Positions 23,800 through 37,799 of a stretch of DNA of 64,000 bases are shown here, piece by piece (the stretch's first letter is position 1; each line of letters begins with the position of its first letter). The DNA is taken from the NCBI RefSeq assembly GCF_051014685.1, contig NW_027478521.1, forward strand, positions 248,001 through 312,000, read 5' to 3'. The notes under the pieces are model-generated. The model saw only the letters and a list, made by a program, of their open reading frames with translations. It was not told where the DNA came from and ran no database searches. Source of the DNA: Ptiloglossa arizonensis (Eukaryota > Arthropoda > Insecta > Hymenoptera > Colletidae). Made by a program: the position numbers and the translations under genes.

Positions 23800-26700
23800 T
23801 TCCCCTAGGCCGTTCTAGTTATTCGTTTCGAGCATCAGAACTGCGAAAATTTTGAGTTTCTCAAGCGTTTCTTACCTCCAAACTGCCATATCTCGCGAAC
23901 GGATTGACCAATCCGCAAAATTTCTGTTGCATCTGAAAGTAGAAACTCGCCCGATTACAACGGTATGCGTACTTTTCCCCTAGTCCGTTCTAGTTATTCG
24001 TTTCGAGCATCAGAACTGCGAAAATTTTGAGTTTCTCAAGCGTTTCTTACCTCCAAACTGCCATATCTCGCGAACGGATTGACCAATCCGCAAAATTTCT
24101 GTTGCATCTGAAAGTAGAAACTCGCCCGATTACAACGGTATGCGTACTTTTCCCCTAGTCCGTTCTAGTTATTCGTTTCGAGCATCAGAACTGCGAAAAT
24201 TTTGAGTTTTTCAAGCGTTTCTTACTTCCAAATTGCCATACCTCGCGAACGGATTGAGCAATCCGCAAAATTTCTGTTGCATCTGAAGGTAGAAACTCGC
24301 CCGTTTACAACGGTATGCGTACTTTTCCCCTAGGCCGTTCTAGTTATTCGTTTCGAGCATCAGAACTGCGAAAATTTTGAGTTTCTCAAGCGTTTCTTAC
24401 TTCCAAACCGCCATATCTCGCGAACGGATTGACCAATCCGCAAAATTTCTGTTGCATCTGAAAGTAGAAACTCGCCCGATTACAACGGTATGCGTACTTT
24501 TCCCCTAGGCCGTTCTAGTTCATCGTTTCGAGCATCAGAACTGCGAAAATTTTGAGTTTCTCAAGCGTTTCTTACCTCCAAACTGCCATATCTCGCGAAC
24601 GGATTGACCAATCCGCAAAATTTCTGTTGCATCTGAAAGTAGAAACTCGCCCGATTACAACGGTATGCGTACTTTTCCCCTAGGCCGTTCTAGTTATTCG
24701 TTTCGAGCATCAGAACTGCGAAAATTTTGAGTTTCTCAAGCGTTTCTTACTTCCAAACCGCCATATCTCGCGAACGGATTGACCAATCCGCAAAATTTCT
24801 GTTGCATCTGAAAGTAGAAACTCGCCCGATTACAACGGTATGCGTACTTTTCCCCTAGGCCGTTCTAGTTAATCGTTTCGAGCATCAGAACTGCGAAAAT
24901 TTTGAGATTCTCAAGCGTTTCTTACTTCCAAACCGCCATATCTCGCGAACGGATTGACCAATCCGCAAAATTTCTGTTGCATCTGAAAGTAGAAACTCGC
25001 CCGATTACAACGGTATGCGTACTTTTCCCCTAGCCCGTTCTAGTTAATCGTTTCGAGCATCAGAACTGCGAAAATTTTGAGTTTCTCAAGCGTTTCTTAC
25101 TTCCAAACTGCCATATTTCGCGAACGGATTGACCAATCCGCAAAATTTCTGATGCATCTGAAAGTAGAAACTCGCCAGATTACAACGGTATGCGTACTTT
25201 TCCCCTAGGCCGTTCTGGTTATTCGTTTCGAGCATCAGAACTGTGTAAATTTTGAGTTTCTCAACCGTTTCTTACCTCCAAACTGCCGTATCTCGCGAAC
25301 GGATTGACCAATCCGCAAAATTTCTGTTGCATCTGAAAGTAGAAAGTCGCCCGATTACAACGGTATGCGTACTTTTCCCCTAGAACGTTCTAGTTATGCT
25401 TGTCGAGCATCAGAACTGCGAAAATTTTGAGTTTCTCAAGCGTTTCTTACCTCCAAACTGCCATATCTCGCGAACGGATTGACCAATCCGTAAAATTTCT
25501 GTTGCATCTGAAAGTAGAAACTCGCCCGATTACAACGGTATGCGTACTTTTCCCCTAGGCCGTTCTAGTTATTCGTTTCGAGCATCAGAACTGCGAAAAT
25601 GTTGAGTTTCTCAAGCGTTTCTTACCTACAAACTGCCATATCTCGCGAACGGATTGACCAATCCGCAAAATTTCTGTTGCATCTGAAAGTAGAAATTCGC
25701 CCGATTACAACGGTATGCGTACTTTTCCCCTAGACCGTTCTAGTTATGCTTGTCGAGCATCAGAACTGCGAAAATTTTGAGTTTCTCAAGCGTTTCTTAC
25801 TTCCAAACTGCCACATCTCGCGAACGGATTGACCAATCCGCAAAATTTCTGTTGCATCTGAAAGTAGAAACTCGCCCGATTACAACGGTAGGTGTAGTTT
25901 TCCCCTAGGCCGTTCTATTTATTCGTTTCGAGCATCAGAACTGCGAAAATGTTGAGTTTCTCAAGCGTTTCTTACCTACAAACTGCCATATCTCGCGAAC
26001 GGATTGACCAATCCGCAAAATTTCTGTTGCATCTGAAAGTAGAAAGTCGCCCGATTACAACGGTATGCGTACTTTTCCCCTAGACCGTTCTAGCTATGCT
26101 TGTCGAGCATCAGAACTGCGAAAATTTTGAGTTTCTCAAGCGTTTCTTACCTCCAAACTGCCATATCTCGCGAACGGATTGACCAATCCGCAAAATTTCT
26201 GTTGCATCTGAAAGTAGAAAGCCGCCCGATTACAACGGTATGCGTACTTTTCCCCTAGAACGTTCTGGTTATGCTTGTCGAGCATCAGAACTGCGAAAAT
26301 TTTGAGTTTCTCAAGCGTTTCTTACCTCCAAACTGCCATATCTCGCGAACGGATTGACCAATCCGCAAAATTTCTGTTGCATCTGAAAGTAGAAACTCGC
26401 CCGATTACAACGGTAAATGTAGTTTTCCCTTAGGCCGTTCTAGTTATTCGTTTCGAGCATCAGAACTGCGAAAATGTTGAGTTTCTCAAGCGTTTCTTAC
26501 CTACAAACTGCCATATCTCGCGAACGGATTGACCAATCCGCAAAATTTCTGTTGCATCTGAAAGTAGAAATTCGCCGGATTACAACGGTGTGCGTACTTT
26601 TCCCCTAGACCGTTCTAGTTATTCGTTTCGAGCATCAGAACTGCGAAAATGTTGAGTTTCTCAAGCGTTTCTTACTTCCAAACTGCCATATCTCGCGAAC

Positions 26701-27649
26701 GGATTGACCATTCCGCAAAATTTCTGTTGCATCTGAAAGTAGAAACTCGCCCAATTACAACGGTATGCGTACTGTTCCCCTAGGCCGTACTGGTTATTCG
26801 TTTCGAGCATCAGAACTGTGAAAATTTTGAGTTTCTCAACCGTTTCTTACCTCCAAACTGCCATATCTCGCGAACGGATTGACCAATCCGCAAAATTTCT
26901 GTTGCATCTGAAAGTAGAAATTCGCCCGATTACAACGGTATGCGTACTTTTCCCCTAGACCGCTCTAGTTATGCTTGTCGAGCATCAGAACTGCGAAAAT
27001 TTTGAGTTTCTCAAGCGTTTCTTACCTCCAAACTGCCATATCTCGCGAACGGATTGACCAATCCGCAAAATTTCTGTTGCATCTGAAAGTAGAAAGTCGC
27101 CCGATTACAACGGTATGCGTACTTTTCCCCTAGAACGTTCTGGTTATGCTTGTCGAGCATCAGAACTGCGAAAATTTTGAGTTTCTCAAGCGTTTCTTAC
27201 CTCCAAACTGCCATATCTCGCGAACGGATTGACCAATCCGTAAAATTTCTGTTGCATCTGAAAGTAGTAACTCGCCCGATTACAACGGTATGCGTACTTT
27301 TCCCCTAGGCCGTTCTAGTTATTCGTTTCGAGCATCAGAACTGCGAAAATTTTGAGTTTCTCAAGCGTTTCTTACCTCCAAACTGCCATATCTCGCGAAC
27401 GGATTGACCAATCCGCAAAATTTCTGTTGCATCTGAAAGTAGAAACTCGCCCGATTACAACGGTATGCGTACTTTTCCCCTAGGCCGTTCTGGTTATTCG
27501 TTTCGAGTATCAGAACTGTGATAACTTTGAATTTCTCGACCGTTTCTTGCCTCCAAACTGCCATATCTCGCGAACGGATTGACCAATCCGCAAAATTTCT
27601 GTTGCATCTGAAAGTAGAAACTCGCCCGATTACAACGGTATGCGTACTT
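23800..27649 (+). repeat. 22-monomer copy of the main HOR
   Basis: The order is A B E F G F Q R S T V W X Y L' H I J K L A M'. It equals the 23-mer without D, because the linker P E F joins directly to A. M' (27,475) has ataactttg instead of ataattttg, a change shared only with M' at 31,150, which ties these two copies together. Confidence 0.9.
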
Positions 27650-30600
27650 TTCCCCTAGACCGGTCTAGTTATGCTTGTCGAGCATCAGAACTGCGAAAAT
27701 TTTGAGTTTCTCAAGCGTTTCTTACCTCCAAACTGCCATATCTCGCGAACGGATTGACTAATCCGCAAAATTTCTGTTGCATCTGAAAGTAGAAACTAGC
27801 CCGATTACAACGGTATGCGTACTTTTCCCCTAGGCCGTTCTAGTTATTCGTTTCGAGCATCAGAACTGCGAAAATTTTGAGTTTCTCAAGCGTTTCTTAC
27901 CTCCAAACTGCCATATCTCGCGAACGGATTGACCAATCCGCAAAATTTCTGTTGCATCTGAAAGTAGAAACTCGCCCGATTACAACGGTATGCGTACTTT
28001 TCCCCTAGTCCGTTCTAGTTATTCGTTTCGAGCATCAGAACTGCGAAAATTTTGAGTTTCTCAAGCGTTTCTTACCTCCAAACTGCCATATCTCGCGAAC
28101 GGATTGACCAATCCGCAAAATTTCTGTTGCATCTGAAAGTAGAAACTCGCCCGATTACAACGGTATGCGTACTTTTCCCCTAGTCCGTTCTAGTTATTCG
28201 TTTCGAGCATCAGAACTGCGAAAATTTTGAGTTTTTCAAGCGTTTCTTACTTCCAAATTGCCATACCTCGCGAACGGATTGAGCAATCCGCAAAATTTCT
28301 GTTGCATCTGAAGGTAGAAACTCGCCCGTTTACAACGGTATGCGTACTTTTCCCCTAGGCCGTTCTAGTTATTCGTTTCGAGAATCAGAACTGCGAAAAT
28401 TTTGAGTTTCTCAAGCGTTTCTTACTTCCAAACCGCCATATCTCGCGAACGGATTGACCAATCCGCAAAATTTCTGTTGCATCTGAAAGTAGAAACTCGC
28501 CCGATTACAACGGTATGCGTACTTTTCCCCTAGGCCGTTCTAGTTCATCGTTTCGAGCATCAGAACTGCGAAAATTTTGAGTTTCTCAAGCGTTTCTTAC
28601 CTCCAAACTGCCATATCTCGCGAACGGATTGACCAATCCGCAAAATTTCTGTTGCATCTGAAAGTAGAAACTCGCCCGATTACAACGGTATGCGTACTTT
28701 TCCCCTAGGCCGTTCTAGTTAATCGTTTCGAGCATCAGAACTGCGAAAATTTTGAGATTCTCAAGCGTTTCTTACATCCAAACCGCCATATCTCGCGAAC
28801 GGATTGACCAATCCGCAAAATTTCTGTTGCATCTGAAAGTAGAAACTCGCCCGATTACAACGGTATGCGTACTTTTCCCCTAGCCCGTTCTAGTTAATCG
28901 TTTCGAGCATCAGAACTGCGAAAATTTTGAGTTTCTCAAGCGTTTCTTACTTCCAAACTGCCATATTTCGCGAACGGATTGACCAATCCGCAAAATTTCT
29001 GATGCATCTGAAAGTAGAAACTCGCCAGATTACAACGGTATGCGTACTTTTCCCCTAGGCCGTTCTGGTTATTCGTTTCGAGCATCAGAACTGTGTAAAT
29101 TTTGAGTTTCTCAACCGTTTCTTACCTCCAAACTGCCGTATCTCGCGAACGGATTGACCAATCCGCAAAATTTCTGTTGCATCTGAAAGTAGAAAGTCGC
29201 CCGATTACAACGGTATGCGTACTTTTCCCCTAGAACGTTCTAGTTATGCTTGTCGAGCATCAGAACTGCGAAAATTTTGAGTTTCTCAAGCGTTTCTTAC
29301 CTCCAAACTGCCATATCTCGCGAACGGATTGACCAATCCGTAAAATTTCTGTTGCATCTGAAAGTAGAAACTCGCCCGATTACAACGGTATGCGTACTTT
29401 TCCCCTAGGCCGTTCTAGTTATTCGTTTCGAGCATCAGAACTGCGAAAATGTTGAGTTTCTCAAGCGTTTCTTACCTACAAACTGCCATATCTCGCGAAC
29501 GGATTGACCAATCCGCAAAATTTCTGTTGCATCTGAAAGTAGAAATTCGCCCGATTACAACGGTATGCGTACTTTTCCCCTAGACCGTTCTAGTTATGCT
29601 TGTCGAGCATCAGAACTGCGAAAATTTTGAGTTTCTCAAGCGTTTCTTACCTCCAAACTGCCATATCTCGCGAACGGATTGACCAATCCGCAAAATTTCT
29701 GTTGCATCTGAAAGTAGAAATTCGCCCGATTACAACGGTATGCGTACTTTTCCCCTAGACCGTTCTAGTTATGCTTGTCGAGCATCAGAACTGCGAAAAT
29801 TTTGAGTTTCTCAAGCGTTTCTTACTTCCAAACTGCCACATCTCGCGAACGGATTGACCAATCCGCAAAATTTCTGTTGCATCTGAAAGTAGAAAGCCGC
29901 CCGATTACAACGGTATGCGTACTTTTCCCCTAGAACGTTCTGGTTATGCTTGTCGAGCATCAGAACTGCGAAAATTTTGAGTTTCTCAAGCGTTTCTTAC
30001 CTCCAAACTGCCATATCTCGCGAACGGATTGACCAATCCGCAAAATTTCTGTTGCATCTGAAAGTAGAAACTCGCCCAATTACAACGGTAAATGTAGTTT
30101 TCCCTTAGGCCGTTCTAGTTATTCGTTTCGAGCATCAGAACTGCGAAAATGTTGAGTTTCTCAAGCGTTTCTTACCTACAAACTGCCATATCTCGCGAAC
30201 GGATTGACCAATCCGCAAAATTTCTGTTGCATCTGAAAGTAGAAATTCGCCGGATTACAACGGTGTGCGTACTTTTCCCCTAGACCGTTCTAGTTATTCG
30301 TTTCGAGCATCAGAACTGCGAAAATGTTGAGTTTCTCAAGCGTTTCTTACTTCCAAACTGCCATATCTCGCGAACGGATTGACCATTCCGCAAAATTTCT
30401 GTTGCATCTGAAAGTAGAAACTCGCCCAATTACAACGGTATGCGTACTGTTCCCCTAGGCCGTACTGGTTATTCGTTTCGAGCATCAGAACTGTGAAAAT
30501 TTTGAGTTTCTCAACCGTTTCTTACCTCCAAACTGCCATATCACGCGAACGGATTGACCAATCCGCAAAATTTCTGTTGCATCTGAAAGTAGAAATTCGC

Positions 30601-31324
30601 CCGATTACAACGGTATGCGTACTTTTCCCCTAGACCGCTATAGTTATGCTTGTCGAGCATCAGAACTGCGAAAATTTTGAGTTTCTCAAGCGTTTCTTAC
30701 CTCCAAACTGCCATATCTCGCGAACGGATTGACCAATCCGCAAAATTTCTGTTGCATCTGAAAGTAGAAAGTCGCCCGATTACAACGGTATGCGTACTTT
30801 TCCCCTAGAACGTTCTGGTTATGCTTGTCGAGCATCAGAACTGCGAAAATTTTGAGTTTCTCAAGCGTTTCTTACCTCCAAACTGCCATATCTCGCGAAC
30901 GGATTGACCAATCCGTAAAATTTCTGTTGCATCTGAAAGTAGTAACTCGCCCGATTACAACGGTATGCGTACTTTTCCCCTAGGCCGTTCTAGTTATTCG
31001 TTTCGAGCATCAGAACTGCGAAAATTTTGAGTTTCTCAAGCGTTTCTTACCTCCAAACTGCCATATCTCGCGAACGGATTGACCAATCCGCAAAATTTCT
31101 GTTGCATCTGAAAGTAGAAACTCGCCCGATTACAACGGTATGCGTACTTTTCCCCTAGGCCGTTCTGGTTATTCGTTTCGAGTATCAGAACTGTGATAAC
31201 TTTGAATTTCTCGACCGTTTCTTGCCTCCAAACTGCCATATCTCGCGAACGGATTGACCAATCCGCAAAATTTCTGTTGCATCTGAAAGTAGAAACTCGC
31301 CCGATTACAACGGTATGCGTACTT
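27650..31324 (+). repeat. 21-monomer HOR copy (3,675 bp), W-duplicated form
   Basis: The order is D A B E F G Q R S T V W' W L' H I J K L A M'. The second F (between G and Q) is missing, and X and Y are replaced by a W-like monomer at 29,575. W at 29,750 has the agccg tail normally seen on Y, so it is a W/Y hybrid. Private changes include tcacgcg at 30,541 and accgctatag at about 30,636, both shared with 41,390-41,486. Confidence 0.88.
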
Positions 31325-34300
31325 TTCCCCTAGACCGGTCTAGTTATGCTTGTCGAGCATCAGAACTGCGAAAATTTTGAGTTTCTCAAGCGTTTCTTAC
31401 CTCCAAACTGCCATATCTCGCGAACGGATTGACTAATCCGCAAAATTTCTGTTGCATCTGAAAGTAGAAACTAGCCCGATTACAACGGTATGCGTACTTT
31501 TCCCCTAGGCCGTTCTAGTTATTCGTTTCGAGCATCAGAACTGCGAAAATTTTGAGTTTCTCAAGCGTTTCTTACCTCCAAACTGCCATATCTCGCGAAC
31601 GGATTGACCAATCCGCAAAATTTCTGTTGCATCTGAAAGTAGAAACTCGCCCGATTACAACGGTATGCGTACTTTTCCCCTAGTCCGTTCTAGTTATTCG
31701 TTTCGAGCATCAGAACTGCGAAAATTTTGAGTTTCTCAAGCGTTTCTTACCTCCAAACTGCCATATCTCGCGAACGGATTGACCAATCCGCAAAATTTCT
31801 GTTGCATCTGAAAGTAGAAACTCGCCCGATTACAACGGTATGCGTACTTTTCCCCTAGTCCGTTCTAGTTATTCGTTTCGAGCATCAGAACTGCGAAAAT
31901 TTTGAGTTTTTCAAGCGTTTCTTACTTCCAAATTGCCATACCTCGCGAACGGATTGAGCAATCCGCAAAATTTCTGTTGCATCTGAAGGTAGAAACTCGC
32001 CCGTTTACAACGGTATGCGTACTTTTCCCCTAGGCCGTTCTAGTTATTCGTTTCGAGAATCAGAACTGCGAAAATTTTGAGTTTCTCAAGCGTTTCTTAC
32101 TTCCAAACCGCCATATCTCGCGAACGGATTGACCAATCCGCAAAATTTCTGTTGCATCTGAAAGTAGAAACTCGCCCGATTACAACGGTATGCGTACTTT
32201 TCCCCTAGGCCGTTCTAGTTCATCGTTTCGAGCATCAGAACTGCGAAAATTTTGAGTTTCTCAAGCGTTTCTTACCTCCAAACTGCCATATCTCGCGAAC
32301 GGATTGACCAATCCGCAAAATTTCTGTTGCATCTGAAAGTAGAAACTCGCCCGATTACAACGGTATGCGTACTTTTCCCCTAGGCCGTTCTAGTTAATCG
32401 TTTCGAGCATCAGAACTGCGAAAATTTTGAGATTCTCAAGCGTTTCTTACTTCCAAACCGCCATATCTCGCGAACGGATTGACCAATCCGCAAAATTTCT
32501 GTTGCATCTGAAAGTAGAAACTCGCCCGATTACAACGGTATGCGTACTTTTCCCCTAGCCCGTTCTAGTTAATCGTTTCGAGCATCAGAACTGCGAAAAT
32601 TTTGAGTTTCTCAACCGTTTCTTACCTCCAAACTGCCGTATCTCGCGAACGGATTGACCAATCCGCAAAATTTCTGTTGCATCTGAAAGTAGAAAGTCGC
32701 CCGATTACAACGGTATGCGTACTTTTCCCCTAGAACGTTCTAGTTATGCTTGTCGAGCATCAGAACTGCGAAAATTTTGAGTTTCTCAAGCGTTTCTTAC
32801 CTCCAAACTGCCATATCTCGCGAACGGATTGACCAATCCGTAAAATTTCTGTTGCATCTGAAAGTAGAAACTCGCCCGATTACAACGGTATGCGTACTTT
32901 TCCCCTAGGCCGTTCTAGTTATTCGTTTCGAGCATCAGAACTGCGAAAATGTTGAGTTTCTCAAGCGTTTCTTACCTACAAACTGCCATATCTCGCGAAC
33001 GGATTGACCAATCCGCAAAATTTCTGTTGCATCTGAAAGTAGAAATTCGCCCGATTACAACGGTATGCGTACTTTTCCCCTAGACCGTTCTAGTTATGCT
33101 TGTCGAGCATCAGAACTGCGAAAATTTTGAGTTTCTCAAGCGTTTCTTACTTCCAAACTGCCACATCTCGCGAACGGATTGACCAATCCGCAAAATTTCT
33201 GTTGCATCTGAAAGTAGAAACTCGCCCGATTACAACGGTAGGTGTAGTTTTCCCCTAGGCCGTTCTATTTATTCGTTTCGAGCATCAGAACTGCGAAAAT
33301 GTTGAGTTTCTCAAGCGTTCCTTACCTACAAACTGCCATATCTCGCGAACGGATTGACCAATCCGCAAAATTTCTGTTGCATCTGAAAGTAGAAAGTCGC
33401 CCGATTACAACGGTATGCGTACTTTTCCCCTAGACCGTTCTAGCTATGCTTGTCGAGCATCAGAACTGCGAAAATTTTGAGTTTCTCAAGCGTTTCTTAC
33501 CTCCAAACTGCCATATCTCGCGAACGGATTGACCAATCCGCAAAATTTCTGTTGCATCTGAAAGTAGAAAGCCGCCCGATTACAACGGTATGCGTACTTT
33601 TCCCCTAGAACGTTCTGGTTATGCTTGTCGAGCATCAGAACTGCGAAAATTTTGAGTTTCTCAAGCGTTTCTTACCTCCAAACTGCCATATCTCGCGAAC
33701 GGATTGACCAATCCGCAAAATTTCTGTTGCATCTGAAAGTAGAAACTCGCCCGATTACAACGGTAGATGTAGTTTTCCCTTAGGCCGTTCTAGTTATTCG
33801 TTTCGAGCATCAGAACTGCGAAAATGTTGAGTTTCTCAAGCGTTTCTTACCTACAAACTGCCATATCTCGCGAACGGATTGACCAATCCGCAAAATTTCT
33901 GTTGCATCTGAAAGTAGAAATTCGCCGGATTACAACGGTGTGCGTACTTTTCCCCTAGACCGTTCTAGTTATTCGTTTCGAGCATCAGAACTGCGAAAAT
34001 GTTGAGTTTCTCAAGCGTTTCTTACCTCCAAACTGCCATATCTCGCGAACGGATTGACCATTCCGCAAAATTTCTGTTGCATCTGAAAGTAGAAACTCGC
34101 CCAATTACAACGGTATGCGTACTGTTCCCCTAGGCCGTACTGGTTATTCGTTTCGAGCATCAGAACTGTGAAAATTTTGAGTTTCTCAACCGTTTCTTAC
34201 CTCCAAACTGCCATATCTCGCGAACGGATTGACCAATCCGCAAAATTTCTGTTGCATCTGAAAGTAGAAATTCGCCCGATTACAACGGTATGCGTACTTT

Positions 34301-34999
34301 TCCCCTAGACCGCTCTAGTTATGCTTGTCGAGCATCAGAACTGCGAAAATTTTGAGTTTCTCAAGCGTTTCTTACCTCCAAACTGCCATATCTCGCGAAC
34401 GGATTGACCAGTCCGCAAAATTTCTGTTGCATCTGAAAGTAGAAAGTCGCCCGATTACAACGGTATGCGTACTTTTCCCCTAGAACGTTCTGGTTATGCT
34501 TGTCGAGCATCAGAACTGCGAAAATTTTGAGTTTCTCAAGCGTTTCTTACCTCCAAACTGCCATATCTCGCGAACGGATTGACCAATCCGTAAAATTTCT
34601 GTTGCATCTGAAAGTAGTAACTCGCCCGATTACAACGGTATGCGTACTTTTCCCCTAGGCCGTTCTAGTTATTCGTTTCGAGCATCAGAACTGCGAAAAT
34701 TTTGAGTTTCTCAAGCGTTTCTTACCTCCAAACTGCCATATCTCGCGAACGGATTGACCAATCCGCAAAATTTCTGTTGCATCTGAAAGTAGAAACTCGC
34801 CCGATTACAACGGTATGCGTACTTTTCCCCTAGGCCGTTCTGGTTATTCGTTTCGAGTATCAGAACTGTGATAATTTTGAATTTCTCGACCGTTTCTTGC
34901 CTCCAAACTGCCATATCTCGCGAACGGATTGACCAATCCGCAAAATTTCTGTTGCATCTGAAAGTAGAAACTCGCCCGATTACAACGGTATGCGTACGT
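31325..34999 (+). repeat. 21-monomer HOR copy (3,675 bp), R/S-fused form
   Basis: The order is D A B E F G Q R/S T V W X Y L' H I J K L A M. It also lacks the second F and has R fused to S at 32,550: left half agcccg and ttaatcg, right half caaccg and gccgtatc. It has the same length as its left neighbour, although the lost monomers differ. Confidence 0.88.
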
Positions 35000-37799
35000 T
35001 TCCCCAAGTCCGTTCTAGTTATTCGTTTCGAGCATCAGAACTGCGAAAATTTTGAGTTTCTCAAGCGTTTCTTACTTCCAAACCGCCATATCTCGCGAAC
35101 GGATTGACCAATCCGCAAAATTTCTGTTGCATCTGAAAGTAGAAACTCGCCCGATTACAATGGTATGCGTACTTTTCCCCTAGCCCGTTCTAGTTAATCG
35201 TTTCGAGCATCAGAACTGCGAAAATTTTGAGTTTCTCAAGCGTTTCTTACTTCCAAACTGCCATATTTCGCGAACGGATTGACCAATCCGCAAAATTTCT
35301 GATGCATCTGAAAGTAGAAACTCGCCAGATTACAACGGTATGCGTACTTTTCCCCTAGGCCGTTCTGGTTATTCGTTTCGAGCATCAGAACTGTGTAAAT
35401 TTTGAGTTTCTCAACCGTTTCTTACCTCCAAACTGCCGTATCTCGCGAACGGATTGACCAATCCGCAAAATTTCTGTTGCATCTGAAAGTAGAAAGTCGC
35501 CCGATTACAACGGTATGCGTACTTTTCCCCTAGAACGTTCTAGTTATGCTTGTCGAGCATCAGAACTGCGAAAATTTTGAGTTTCTCAAGCGTTTCTTAC
35601 CTCCAAACTGCCATATCTCGCGAACGGATTGACCAATCCGTAAAATTTCTGTTGCATCTGAAAGTAGAAACTCGCCCGATTACAACGGTATGCGTACTTT
35701 TCCCCTAGGCCGTTCTAGTTATTCGTTTCGAGCATCAGAACTGCGAAAATGTTGAGTTTCTCAAGCGTTTCTTACCTACAAACTGCCATATCTCGCGAAC
35801 GGATTGACCAATCCGCAAAATTTCTGTTGCATCTGAAAGTAGAAATTCGCCCGATTACAACGGTATGCGTACTTTTCCCCTAGACCGTTCTAGTTATGCT
35901 TGTCGAGCATCAGAACTGCGAAAATTTTGAGTTTCTCAAGCGTTTCTTACTTCCAAACTGCCACATCTCGCGAACGGATTGACCAATCCGCAAAATTTCT
36001 GTTGCATCTGAAAGTAGAAACTCGCCCGATTACAACGGTAGGTGTAGTTTTCCCCTAGGCCGTTCTATTTATTCGTTTCGAGCATCAGAACTGCGAAAAT
36101 GTTGAGTTTCTCAAGCGTTTCTTACCTACAAACTGCCATATCTCGCGAACGGATTGACCAATCCGAAAAATTTCTGTTGCATCTGAAAGTAGAAAGTCGC
36201 CCGATTACAACGGTATGCGTACTTTTCCCCTAGACCGTTCTAGCTATGCTTGTCGAGCATCAGAACTGCGAAAATTTTGAGTTTCTCAAGCGTTTCTTAC
36301 CTCCAAACTGCCATATCTCGCGAACGGATTGACCAATCCGCAAAATTTCTGTTGCATCTGAAAGTAGAAAGCCGCCCGATTACAACGGTATGCGTACTTT
36401 TCCCCTAGAACGTTCTGGTTATGCTTGTCGAGCATCAGAACTGCGAAAATTTTGAGTTTCTCAAGCGTTTCTTACCTCCAAACTGCCATATCTCGCGAAC
36501 GGATTGACCAATCCGCAAAATTTCTGTTGCATCTGAAAGTAGAAACTCGCCCGATTACAACGGTAGATGTAGTTTTCCCTTAGGCCGTTCTAGTTATTCG
36601 TTTCGAGCATCAGAACTGCGAAAATGTTGAGTTTCTCAAGCGTTTCTTACCTACAAACTGCCATATCTCGCGAACGGATTGACCAATCCGCAAAATTTCT
36701 GTTGCATCTGAAAGTAGAAATTCGCCGGATTACAACGGTGTGCGTACTTTTCCCCTAGACCGTTCTAGTTATTCGTTTCGAGCATCAGAACTGCGAAAAT
36801 GTTGAGTTTCTCAAGCGTTTCTTACCTCCAAACTGCCATATCTCGCGAACGGATTGACCATTCCGCAAAATTTCTGTTGCATCTGAAAGTAGAAACTCGC
36901 CCAATTACAACGGTATGCGTACTGTTCCCCTAGGCCGTACTGGTTATTCGTTTCGAGCATCAGAACTGTGAAAATTTTGAGTTTCTCAACCGTTTCTTAC
37001 CTCCAAACTGCCATATCTCGCGAACGGATTGACCAATCCGCAAAATTTCTGTTGCATCTGAAAGTAGAAATTCGCCCGATTACAACGGTATGCGTACTTT
37101 TCCCCTAGACCGCTCTAGTTATGCTTGTCGAGCATCAGAACTGCGAAAATTTTGAGTTTCTCAAGCGTTTCTTACCTCCAAACTGCCATATCTCGCGAAC
37201 GGATTGACCAATCCGCAAAATTTCTGTTGCATCTGAAAGTAGAAAGTCGCCCGATTACAACGGTATGCGTACTTTTCCCCTAGAACGTTCTGGTTATGCT
37301 TGTCGAGCATCAGAACTGCGAAAATTTTGAGTTTCTCAAGCGTTTCTTACCTCCAAACTGCCATATCTCGCGAACGGATTGACCAATCCGCAAAATTTCT
37401 GTTGCATCTGAAAGTAGAAACTCGCCCGATTACAACGGTAGATGTAGTTTTCCCTTAGGCCGTTCTAGTTATTCGTTTCGAGCATCAGAACTGCGAAAAT
37501 GTTGAGTTTCTCAAGCGTTTCTTACCTACAAACTGCCATATCTCGCGAACGGATTGACCAATCCGCAAAATTTCTGTTGCATCTGAAAGTAGAAATTCGC
37601 CGGATTACAACGGTGTGCGTACTTTTCCCCTAGACCGTTCTAGTTATTCGTTTCGAGCATCAGAACTGCGAAAATGTTGAGTTTCTCAAGCGTTTCTTAC
37701 CTCCAAACTGCCATATCTCGCGAACGGATTGACCATTCCGCAAAATTTCTGTTGCATCTGAAAGTAGAAACTCGCCCAATTACAACGGTATGCGCACGT
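35000..37799 (+). repeat. 16-monomer rearranged HOR block
   Basis: The order is N/Q R S T V W X Y L' H I J K L' H I. The first unit starts as N (ccccaagtcc) and ends with aaaccgcc like Q, then continues to R, so a long part of the HOR (E' through F) was lost by one exchange. A second exchange repeats L' H I at 37,275-37,799 before N. The shared acaatgg change at 35,158 tags this rearranged form here, at 44,607 and at 47,057. Confidence 0.87.
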
